Assembly (NCBI GenBank): GCA_026985685.1
Contig: JALSQA010000358.1
Span: forward strand, 1-8,221
Length of the DNA stretch: 8,221 nucleotides
Reading direction: 5' to 3'
Source of the DNA: Campylobacterales bacterium
Lineage (GTDB): Bacteria; Campylobacterota; Campylobacteria; Campylobacterales; QNZT01
How positions within the stretch are numbered: the stretch's first letter is position 1; the number at the start of each line of letters is the position of its first letter. Below the pieces are notes generated by a model that had not been told where the DNA came from, did no database searches, and was given only the letters and a program-made list of their open reading frames with translations. Positions 1-6,400 of the stretch are shown one piece after another. The position numbers and the translations under genes were made by a program.

Positions 1-2
1 TG

Positions 3-74
3 CAACGAAATATAGAAGATATTGTAGAAGCTTATATGTTTCGTGAATTGTTTGAGGTAGAAGTAAAATTTTAA
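3..74 (+). CDS. C-terminal tail of an unidentified protein, cut by the left edge
   Basis: Only the third forward frame stays open from the window edge. It encodes 23 residues ending in ELFEVEVKF and stops at TAA (72-74). The other two forward frames stop within the first 45 bases. The tail is acidic and looks helix-forming, but it is too short to assign to a family. It ends just before a repeat-filled gap that separates it from a leftward gene, so it would be the convergent partner of the hotdog-fold gene. Confidence is moderate because so little of the gene is visible. Confidence 0.5.
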   Translation, partial: QRNIEDIVEAYMFRELFEVEVKF

Positions 75-78
75 CTTT

Positions 79-214
79 AGAGATCTCTTTCAATGCTATT
101 AAGTTAAGGTTTTTATACTTGGAATCAGAAGGCTTTGCCTCCGATTTTCGGGACTAAAGTCTCCATTTTCAGTATAAGTCATTTCCTTGACTTAATGAGA
201 GTGGAGAGACCCCC
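79..214. repeat. Inverted pair of REP-like hairpin units in a convergent gap
   Basis: Two related units face away from each other. The leftward unit (143 back to 79) starts at a GGC-TTT-GCC hairpin (122-147, imperfect stem), continues to a CTTAACTTAAT-type block (read on the minus strand, 98-108) and ends at the perfect palindrome AGAGATCTCT (79-88). The rightward unit (150-214) starts at hairpin 150-163 (stem GGGAC/GTCTC, loop TAAA), then has CCATTTTC, and ends with CTTGACTTAAT (186-196). Between them is a 7-bp stem at 175-194 (TAAGTCA/TGACTTA). Segments 117-143 and 90-108 match 2369-2395 (25 of 27) and 2415-2433 (17 of 19) in inverted orientation. The block fills the gap between two convergent genes and may act as a bidirectional terminator. 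Confidence 0.75.
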
Positions 215-215
215 T

Positions 216-647
216 TTAATCTTTAATTAGACTTTTTTGATCTAGCTTGATTGTAACAAAGCTTGCTTCAAAGACTATTATATCTTTTACAAGACCTATT
301 ACTTCAACTTGTTTTTTCCCTGAACTATTAGTAGTAGCTGTTGCTTCAAATATCATCTCTTCATCTTCATCTCTAATAGGATTAAAGAAATCTACACAAC
401 TACTTATGAGGTGATTTTTGGGTTCATTGATCGATGCCATAGCACAAAAGTGAGCACATGAAAATATTGCAGGTGGATATACATAGCTTGTATCGTCTAC
501 CTTCTCTGTAAATTTGGTAAGAAGTTTTACCCTTGCAAAATTTTCATCGAGTGCCAAAAGTTCATAGGTATGATTTGTTTGAATTTTTTGGTGTGTTTGT
601 AACTCTTTGTTAATTTGTGATACTTCTTGCTCTTGTGTAGCTTCCAA
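216..647 (-). CDS. Hotdog-fold protein, likely homologue of C. jejuni Cj0977
   Basis: This 143-residue cytosolic protein has no signal peptide or membrane segment. After a polar N-terminus (1-25) it has the hotdog pattern: first strands at about 27-50, a central helix at about 58-73 (PPAIFSCAHFCAMASI), then long strands at about 79-136. The fold is shared with PaaI-type thioesterases and FapR-like acyl-CoA binders; no thioesterase active site is evident, so no reaction is claimed. Its position directly after cmoB is that of Cj0977 in C. jejuni, recalled as a sigma-28-regulated non-flagellar hotdog protein that contributes to virulence. The TTG start is supported by AAGGA (653-657) five bases upstream, and by an in-frame stop at 675-677 with no ATG between. 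A sigma-28-like promoter lies just upstream. Fold assignment is fairly secure; the orthology rests on synteny and fold. Confidence 0.75.
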   Translation of the reverse strand: MEATQEQEVSQINKELQTHQKIQTNHTYELLALDENFARVKLLTKFTEKVDDTSYVYPPAIFSCAHFCAMASINEPKNHLISSCVDFFNPIRDEDEEMIFEATATTNSSGKKQVEVIGLVKDIIVFEASFVTIKLDQKSLIKD

Positions 648-676
648 ATCTATCCTTATATTTACTGAATGTATTT

Positions 677-701
677 ATATCGGATAAAAAATATTTTTTT
701 A
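677..701 (-). promoter_or_regulatory. Sigma-28 (FliA)-type promoter for the hotdog gene
   Basis: On the minus strand, TCCGATAT (684-677) matches the sigma-28 -10 element (GCCGATAA in enterics, CGATWT in Campylobacter). A TAAA (701-698) lies 15 bases upstream of CGATAT and overlaps the cmoB stop codon. The spacing is about two bases short if measured to the enteric 8-mer. Transcription would start near 670, leaving a short leader that just holds the AAGGA ribosome site. Bare CGATAT also occurs inside genes here, so the position and the known sigma-28 control of Cj0977 carry much of the weight. Confidence 0.65.
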
Positions 702-1592
702 CACTTTTGCTCTTATATATACACGTTTTGGAGCTGGATATCCTTCTATTGTAAGATTTGGGTTATTTGGATCTAAAAAGTTATCTAAACTCTCTCCTTG
801 TATCCAATCTGTTTTTCGTTGTTCATTTTGATTTGTTTGACTTAGCTGAAGTATCTCAATTTCAGAAAATCCAGCACGCATACACCAGTTTTTAAGTGCA
901 GGTATCGTTGGTATGAAGTAAATATTTGGGATTTTAGAGTATGTTTTCTGTGGAGTAAGAGCTATATCTTCATCTCCTTCAATCATGAAAGTATCTAAGT
1001 ATAGCTCTCCAGTTTTTTGTAATCCTTTTTTGAGTGATTTAAGTGCACCTATTGGGTCACTTCTATGGTATAAAACACCCAGACAAAAAATCACATCAAA
1101 TTTTTCTTCATAAAATTCTAAATGCTCAACACCCAAAAGTTCATAATTGATACTACTTTTTATAAAATGATTTATAAATTGAAATTGTGTCAAGCACAGA
1201 GGAGATGGATCAAATCCTACAATTTTGTTTGGATTTTGTTCTAGCATACGAAACATATAGTAACCATTGTTACATCCAATGTCTGCTACATTTTTATCTT
1301 TTAAGTCAAAATGTTTTGAGAGTAGATTGTATTTGATGGCACTATTCCATTCACTATCTATTAATGTACCAAAAATTTCAAAAGGTCCCTTCCTCCATGG
1401 ACGTAAATCCCAGGCTAGTTTATCAATTTGTTCTTTTTGAAAGGGTGTTATATCACCTTCAATACGAATACAATCTTCTAAAGTATAATTTGAATCTACA
1501 ACTGGCAATTGAAAGAGAGCTTCTTGTAAAGGAGCAATATTTTTCCAGGTAAGCCATTTTTTACGTTCATTTCGTACAAGGTTTAGGTTCAC
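699..1592 (-). CDS. cmoB: tRNA U34 carboxymethyltransferase CmoB
   Basis: CmoB transfers the carboxymethyl group of carboxy-S-adenosylmethionine (made by CmoA) to 5-hydroxyuridine at tRNA position 34, giving cmo5U, which broadens wobble decoding. The 297-residue length fits the family. Diagnostic blocks are LRPWRKGPF (63-71), DSEWNS (79-84), the Rossmann methyltransferase motif I DIGCNNGYYMFRM (104-116), LGVLYHRSDP (171-180) and the C-terminal GYPAPKR (284-290). K68, Y175 and R290 appear to correspond to the E. coli carboxy-SAM contacts K91, Y200 and R315. The start is GTG, inside the end of the upstream lipoprotein gene (26-nt overlap), with a weak GAAG site five bases before it; no ATG is available nearby. 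It is probably co-transcribed with the lipoprotein. No cmoA is visible in the window. Confidence 0.95.
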   Translation of the reverse strand: MNLNLVRNERKKWLTWKNIAPLQEALFQLPVVDSNYTLEDCIRIEGDITPFQKEQIDKLAWDLRPWRKGPFEIFGTLIDSEWNSAIKYNLLSKHFDLKDKNVADIGCNNGYYMFRMLEQNPNKIVGFDPSPLCLTQFQFINHFIKSSINYELLGVEHLEFYEEKFDVIFCLGVLYHRSDPIGALKSLKKGLQKTGELYLDTFMIEGDEDIALTPQKTYSKIPNIYFIPTIPALKNWCMRAGFSEIEILQLSQTNQNEQRKTDWIQGESLDNFLDPNNPNLTIEGYPAPKRVYIRAKV

Positions 1593-1818
1593 AGCATCTT
1601 CTTTGGGATTTATTGTATATCTCTTTTTTGATATCTTTTATTGCTTTTGGTACTTCTTGATATTCTAAAAAGGCTTTTGGACACTCTTTGTGGTAATTTC
1701 CGCATAAATCATAATACTCTTTACAATCATCATACAAATGTGCAGATATTCCATGTTCATTAAAATATAGACAACCAGAAAAGAGTATAGGTATTATGCT
1801 AAGAAATAGTATTTTCAT
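1567..1818 (-). CDS. Small cysteine-rich lipoprotein
   Basis: This 83-residue protein has a lipoprotein signal: MK, a hydrophobic stretch to residue 13, then FSG-C16. Phenylalanine at -3 is unusual, but -1 glycine and the cysteine fit signal peptidase II. The mature part is short, charged and contains six further cysteines (32, 39, 46, 75, 76, 81), the first three spaced exactly seven apart and the last three as CC-x4-C. This allows up to three disulfides in the periplasm. The function is unknown and I do not recognise a domain. C. jejuni has a small putative lipoprotein (Cj0978c) next to Cj0976-Cj0977, which may be its positional counterpart. It starts at ATG with no strong ribosome site and is divergent from the CheZ-like gene across a 74-nt gap. 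Confidence 0.75.
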   Translation of the reverse strand: MKILFLSIIPILFSGCLYFNEHGISAHLYDDCKEYYDLCGNYHKECPKAFLEYQEVPKAIKDIKKEIYNKSQRRCCEPKPCTK

Positions 1819-1856
1819 ACTTTATTTTACACTATTTAGGTTAAAAGAAAATTTGT

Positions 1857-1862
1857 CGATAT
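1857..1862 (+). promoter_or_regulatory. Candidate sigma-28 -10 box upstream of the CheZ-like gene
   Basis: GTCGATAT (1855-1862) resembles the sigma-28 -10 element, with CGATAT exact. It lies 33 bases before the preferred ATG at 1896, in the only intergenic space upstream of this gene. No good -35 is present at the usual distance: TTAAAAG (1841-1847) is several bases too close. The call therefore rests on the -10 and on the chemotaxis-like product. Confidence 0.45.
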
Positions 1863-1892
1863 GAAGAAAACAGTTTAATATTATGAAGGAAA

Positions 1893-2261
1893 ATGATGGT
1901 CGCTATACAAACAGCATTAAAAGATGAAAATAAGATTGAAGTGTGCAATACTCTTGGCGATATTTTATCACATATTGATCAAGTACAACAAGATATCTCA
2001 AAATTAAATTTTTCTGCTATGGAAAAGATCAATGATTTTATTTTTGAGAGTGATTTAGAAGCAGATGATGAGGTCTTTGTTGCATTACAGCATCAAGATA
2101 TTTTGACACAGCAACTTGGAGCTATTAGTGAATTGGCACAAAATTTAAAACAACATATTGATACTACTTCAGATGATTTTGATACTTTAGAGAGTAAATT
2201 TCTTTATGCTTTAGAGATTGCTAAGGCAAAAAAAGAAGCTTTTAGGGGAAATGCGTTTTGA
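1893..2261 (+). CDS. Short CheZ-like protein (putative CheY-P phosphatase)
   Basis: This soluble, acidic, all-helical protein of 121-122 residues carries LQHQDILTQQL (65-75). That matches the CheZ active-site segment FQDLTGQ, in which D143 and Q147 of E. coli CheZ act on phosphorylated CheY; the equivalents here are D69 and Q73, with the same i/i+4 spacing. Helices before (about 16-50) and after (about 74-115) would form the antiparallel hairpin of the CheZ core. It is much shorter than E. coli CheZ (214) or the remote H. pylori CheZ (about 250), and the C-terminal CheY-tethering peptide is not clear, although the protein ends in GNAF. GAAGGA (1885-1890) is two bases from the first ATG (1893) and five from the second (1896), so translation probably begins at 1896. 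A CGATAT box lies upstream. It may be a degenerate or partner CheZ-family protein. Confidence 0.7.
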   Translation: MMVAIQTALKDENKIEVCNTLGDILSHIDQVQQDISKLNFSAMEKINDFIFESDLEADDEVFVALQHQDILTQQLGAISELAQNLKQHIDTTSDDFDTLESKFLYALEIAKAKKEAFRGNAF

Positions 2262-2270
2262 TTTGATTAG

Positions 2271-2310
2271 CCAAAAGGAACAAAGTCCCTTTTACTTTGG
2301 ATAAATTTTT
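2271..2310 (+). terminator. Likely terminator of the CheZ-like gene
   Basis: Ten bases after the stop codon, CCAAA (2271-2275) pairs with TTTGG (2296-2300), and AAGG inside it can pair with CCTT. An alternative is CAAAGT (2281-2286) with ACTTTG (2294-2299). The stem is followed by ATAAATTTTT (2301-2310). The stem is imperfect, but its position and T-run fit a Rho-independent terminator. Confidence 0.45.
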
Positions 2311-2317
2311 ACTAGAT

Positions 2318-2441
2318 GGGACTAAAGTCACCATTTTCAAGTATATAATCCTTAACTTATATTGGAAGCGGAGGCAAAGCCTTCCGATTCCGAGTAAATG
2401 ATATAAGTATATCTCTTAACTTGATGGCATTGAGGGGTATC
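2318..2441 (+). repeat. Tandem pair of REP-like hairpin units in a convergent gap
   Basis: Two units of the repeat seen at 79-214 lie here in the same orientation. The first (2318-2361) has the hairpin ATGGGAC-TAAA-GTC(A)CCAT (2316-2334, 7 bp with one bulged A), then TTTTC and a shortened CTTAACTTATAT block. The second (2364-2441) has a strong hairpin at 2364-2391: outer GGAA/TTCC and inner CGGAGGC-AAA-GCCT(T)CCG. A spacer follows with the palindrome GATATAAGTATATC (2400-2413), then CTTAACTTGAT (2415-2425), GCATTGA and TATCTC. It occupies the gap between the convergent CheZ-like and PLD genes and may help end transcription from both sides. Confidence 0.75.
2364..2391. terminator. Stem-loop downstream of the tamA-tamB-PLD operon
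   Basis: This is the most stable hairpin in the gap: 11 base pairs (outer GGAA/TTCC, inner CGGAGGC/GCCT-CCG) with one mismatch, one bulged T and an AAA loop. It lies about 55 bases beyond the PLD stop codon. There is no T-run on either side, so if it works at all it may be a 3'-end protecting structure or attenuator rather than a classical intrinsic terminator. It is part of the repeat unit. Confidence 0.35.
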
Positions 2442-2445
2442 TCTT

Positions 2446-3480
2446 CTAATTTGTTGCTGTTGCGTATATCTTTTGAAATTCTTCTTCATATCTTTGGGCA
2501 AATTCTATATTGTTAACAACGATACTGTTTTCATTATTGGTATCATTTGCTTTGATGGTAAAATTATATGATCCAGTTACTACAATGTGGTGATCTATGA
2601 TAAAAACTTTGTCATGTAAGGTAAATTTATTGCCATCTAGTTTGACGGTTAATCCCTCTTTTAGTAAATAATCATATTTTGAACTTTTTTGGTAACTATT
2701 TTGTTTTTTATCAAAGACACCTTTGACAATAATACCTTGTGCCTGTTTTTGTAACAGTGCATCTGCTATGGCTTGGTTTGTAAAAGCAAAAGCTAAAAAG
2801 TCTATACTCTCTTTTGCATTGTCGATCAATGAAAGTAATCTTTGTTCAAAGTCATCTTCTGGTGAAAAATATATCTCTAAAACATCGCTGATATAAGCTT
2901 TTTCTTTATATTTTTTTTGTAAAAGTTCTTCAAATTCATCTTCATATACTTTGGCTATTTTACTACTTGTAATTTTGACTAAATTTTCATTGTTGCAATA
3001 AAAAGCATAATAACTATAATTACATGAACCAGTCCAGACAACTTTTTGATCTATTATCATAAATTTATCATGCATTAGTGCTCTTGTATCTTCATCACTG
3101 ATGACAAATATACCATTGTTTTTAAGTACTTTCATGTCATCTTTAAATAATTCATAATCATCTGTAACAATACGTATATCAACACCTTTTTTATGTGCGA
3201 AAATAAGAGCATCACGAATTCTATCATTACTTAAAGCATAAATGGCGATATCTATTTGTTTTTTTGCCTGTTTGATATCTGTGATTAACAAGCCATCTAT
3301 CCCTCCACCTTTAGAATATTTACAAGTAGTTTGTGAAAAATAGGCGTTTATTTTGATACCATCTTTTTGTGCTTGGGTGGTGTTGTTTTGTGTCGATCTA
3401 TTGGTAGTAGAACAACCAATTATCAAAAATAGTATGACTAAATAATTTACTAATTTAATTTTTTGCATGTTAATATTCAT
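2446..3480 (-). CDS. Phospholipase D-superfamily lipoprotein with two HKD motifs
   Basis: This 344-residue protein begins with a lipoprotein signal (hydrophobic 8-22, lipobox IIG-C23), a polar Ser/Thr/Asn/Gln linker (24-40), then two PLD domains. Each has an HxK-x4-D motif followed by the typical TGS segment: H137/K139/D144 with TGSCNYS (150-156), and H289/K291/D296 with TGSYNFT (302-308). Paired HKD domains are found in phospholipase D, cardiolipin synthase and PLD-type nucleases; all work through a phosphohistidine intermediate. Substrate cannot be told from sequence. It lies at the end of the tamA-tamB operon: ATG 3480 precedes the tamB stop (11-nt overlap), and a second in-frame ATG (3468, M5) is one base after that stop. 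Neither start has a clear ribosome site, so translation probably relies on coupling. Context favours an envelope lipid role, but a surface or periplasmic nuclease is possible. Confidence 0.88.
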   Translation of the reverse strand: MNINMQKIKLVNYLVILFLIIGCSTTNRSTQNNTTQAQKDGIKINAYFSQTTCKYSKGGGIDGLLITDIKQAKKQIDIAIYALSNDRIRDALIFAHKKGVDIRIVTDDYELFKDDMKVLKNNGIFVISDEDTRALMHDKFMIIDQKVVWTGSCNYSYYAFYCNNENLVKITSSKIAKVYEDEFEELLQKKYKEKAYISDVLEIYFSPEDDFEQRLLSLIDNAKESIDFLAFAFTNQAIADALLQKQAQGIIVKGVFDKKQNSYQKSSKYDYLLKEGLTVKLDGNKFTLHDKVFIIDHHIVVTGSYNFTIKANDTNNENSIVVNNIEFAQRYEEEFQKIYATATN

Positions 3481-6400
3481 CTTTATATATAATATCTACC
3501 CCGCTATTGTCGGGACTAAAAACAAAATCACTCTCAAAGTGATCACTCATTTTGTATCGTACTTTGATTGTCTGTACGATGTCATTTATGTAAATCAAGG
3601 TAATCTTTTTAGAGAGCTTTTTACCAACCTCTATACCTAATTTTCCCTCTTGTGTTGTGGATAAAACCAATTTATCTAGTTTTATACCAAAATTTTGGAC
3701 AATCTCTTTTGCAAAAGCATTACCAAACATAGAAATAGCTGTTTTTGATCTATCTTGAGATCCACTGACAAGTTCATTTGTTGTGCTATTGAAAAGTAAA
3801 ATGGAAAGAATATCACTTTGGGTTAGGTATGGTGTTGAGCTAAAGTTGATTAAAGGTGCATCAAGTTGTCCGTTGATATTGATATATATTTTATATGGAT
3901 CACTTTCATGAAAAGCTCTGATATTTAGATATGGGTTAAGAATTGGACCTGAAAATAAAATTTCACTAGGTTCGATTTCAAACTCTTTGTCTCCCTCTGT
4001 ATGGATACCTTTTGGAACTCTTAAAATACCTAAAAGCTCAAGTTTTTGTTTTGGTTCTTTCCATAGTTTTAAATCTGATTCTATTTTAACTTTTGTATTT
4101 GGAATTTTATAAGTTATGGGTGTTTTTGTCTTTATAGAGATATCTACTGCGATATTGTTTTTTGATTGTTCCTGGTGTTTCTTTTGTTTTTGAATGATGA
4201 TAATATCTTCATCTTGAACATAGTGCTCTTTACGATGTTCATATGTTATAACTCCTTTGTTAAGTTGTAAAAAGCCTTCTACTTTTGTTAAATGCTTTTG
4301 TAATAGCATTGTAAGCTTTGTATCAAAATAAAAATTTCCTTCTAAATCATTGTAATGGTAATTTTTTGCAAAAGCTTTTAATGTTCCAAGACCTTTTGAT
4401 AGATTGTATTTGCCTTTTATACTGAGTGCATCATTTATCCAAAGATGCACTATTTTGATCTGTTTATTTTTGATATTTGCACTTGATGGTCGGTTGGCAA
4501 AAAAGATACGGTCTCTGTCTAAATAAGTACTAAAATAGTAGTTATGAAGTGTTAAACGATTTTTTTCATAACTTACATTAAGGCGTACTTTTTCAGCAAA
4601 TGCAAAGTGATTTGGTTTATATTCATATACGAGCCATTTGCTTTTGATAGCAGTGTCAATTTTTGATTTATCGCTAATTGTTGTTTTTAAAAATAGAGCA
4701 CCATCAAGTGGTAATTTTTTAAACTGATAAATATGTGCAAAATTATCCTGTAGTTCTCTTAAAGATGGACTATTTAGATAAATAGAGAATTTTTTATCTA
4801 TCATTCCTTTTAGGTTTAGTGTCTGATCATTTAAATTTACCACTGCATCACAGGCACTACTTTTAAGTTCATAAGAGATATTTGTATTTATCCATTTTGC
4901 TTTTGTTTGTATAGATGCTTGATTTTTAGTATATGATAAATTAATATTCATAGGGAAGAGTGCTTTTGCTTTTAGTTTTGGCAGCAGTTCTTTGATGATA
5001 GTGTTTTTGGATAGAGATATATTTGCTTTTGTGTTGAAAGCTTTTTTGTATTTTGCACTACCATTGATGTCTAAAGCATTTGAAATTAAACTGTAATCTA
5101 TATTCAGGGGTAAAATATGATTGAAATCAATGGGGATGTTCGCATCAAATTTGCCTTTTATCTTGTTGAAATTTTTTGTAAGATTTTGATCAAAAAGTGT
5201 TGGTGTGACACTTGGTATACTAACATGAAGATACTCTTTTTTGTAGTTAGCTCCATCATATTTAGCTTTAATAAGAGGTGTTTTTAGATAAGCTGTGATT
5301 TTATTTGTGTTACCATAAAATGTAATCTGTGCTTGTTTGAGTAATTTTTCTACTAGCTTTGGAAGTGCTTTGGTTTGAGGAATCCTGGCGATACCATCAT
5401 AGGTGAATCCATCATGATAATATATCCTGCTATTTAGTGCGATATCCTTGGTGTAGTTTGATTTTAAAGTAGCATTGATTTCACCATCTAGCTTTAAAAA
5501 TTGAAAATCAAACTGTGCAAATGCTTTTATTTTAGGGATACTAACACCGTATTTTTTATATTTCCTGATCAAAAGTGAATCTGTTTTTGCTTGAATATTA
5601 GCTTTTAATTCTTTGGAATCAACTTCCATTTGTAGTGTAAAGGGATTTAACTTTTTAAAATCAAAAAATGGTACAAATCGTTTAAAGTATGTCTCATTTA
5701 CATCTATTTTTGCATTGGTATAGAGTTTATTCTTTTTTATTTTTCCATCACTTGAAAAAGTCCATATATTTGTGCTTGTATCTATATAGATATGTTTTGC
5801 ATCTATATTTTTTAAATCACTGACTAGTTGTTTACAAGTTATAGTTGAATTTTTTATGAAATAGTGTCCACCTGATAGTGGAAGAATATTGACAATAATT
5901 TCATCTGCTTTAATTTTTTTGATAAAGGTTTGTCTGGATTTTGTGTTTTGTGTTTTATTTGTATCATTTTGCTTGAATGTATCTATAAGTTTTATAACTT
6001 TTTTGACATCAATTTTTTCAAGCCATAGTTTTTCAAAAGATAGTACACCTTTTTGTAACTTTGCAATAGCTGTGATATCAGCATAATTGTTTTGGGTTAA
6101 AAAAGATAATGAACCTATATCTATATGTTGTAAATTGCCTTTTATATTATTGGCCTGTAACTCTATGCGTTGTACTGATATATTTCCATCATCAAAAGGA
6201 AGTGCTGAAAAAACAACTTCAGATATTTCGATTGTTGGTATACTTTTGATTTTTGTTTTATCTTTTGTTGCAAATTTATGGTTTAAATCATTAATCCACT
6301 TTTTTGTGAGTGGGATATTTAAATCTTTGATGATAATTTCATCTATCTTTATAGAAGCGGTAAATAAGGCTTTTATATTCCAGTTTATTGATGCTTCTTT

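Noticed and set aside
121..138. Possible sigma-54 promoter (GGAA followed by TTTGC)
   Set aside because: The GG and GC are about 14 bases apart instead of 10, and no gene follows in that direction.
98..182. Short minus-strand frame starting with ATG at 182
   Set aside because: It is fewer than 30 codons and is made up entirely of repeat-unit sequence.
1364..1552. Open frame of 62 codons on the + strand
   Set aside because: It lies wholly inside cmoB on the opposite strand, and its product resembles no family; cmoB is unambiguous.
1568..1570. ATG overlapping the lipoprotein stop (ATGA) as the cmoB start
   Set aside because: It is not in the cmoB frame; the GTG at 1592 keeps the conserved N-terminal region.
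79..2441. CRISPR array or insertion sequence made by the repeats
   Set aside because: There is no regular spacer pattern, no transposase and no target-site duplication; the units are short, palindromic and confined to gene ends.
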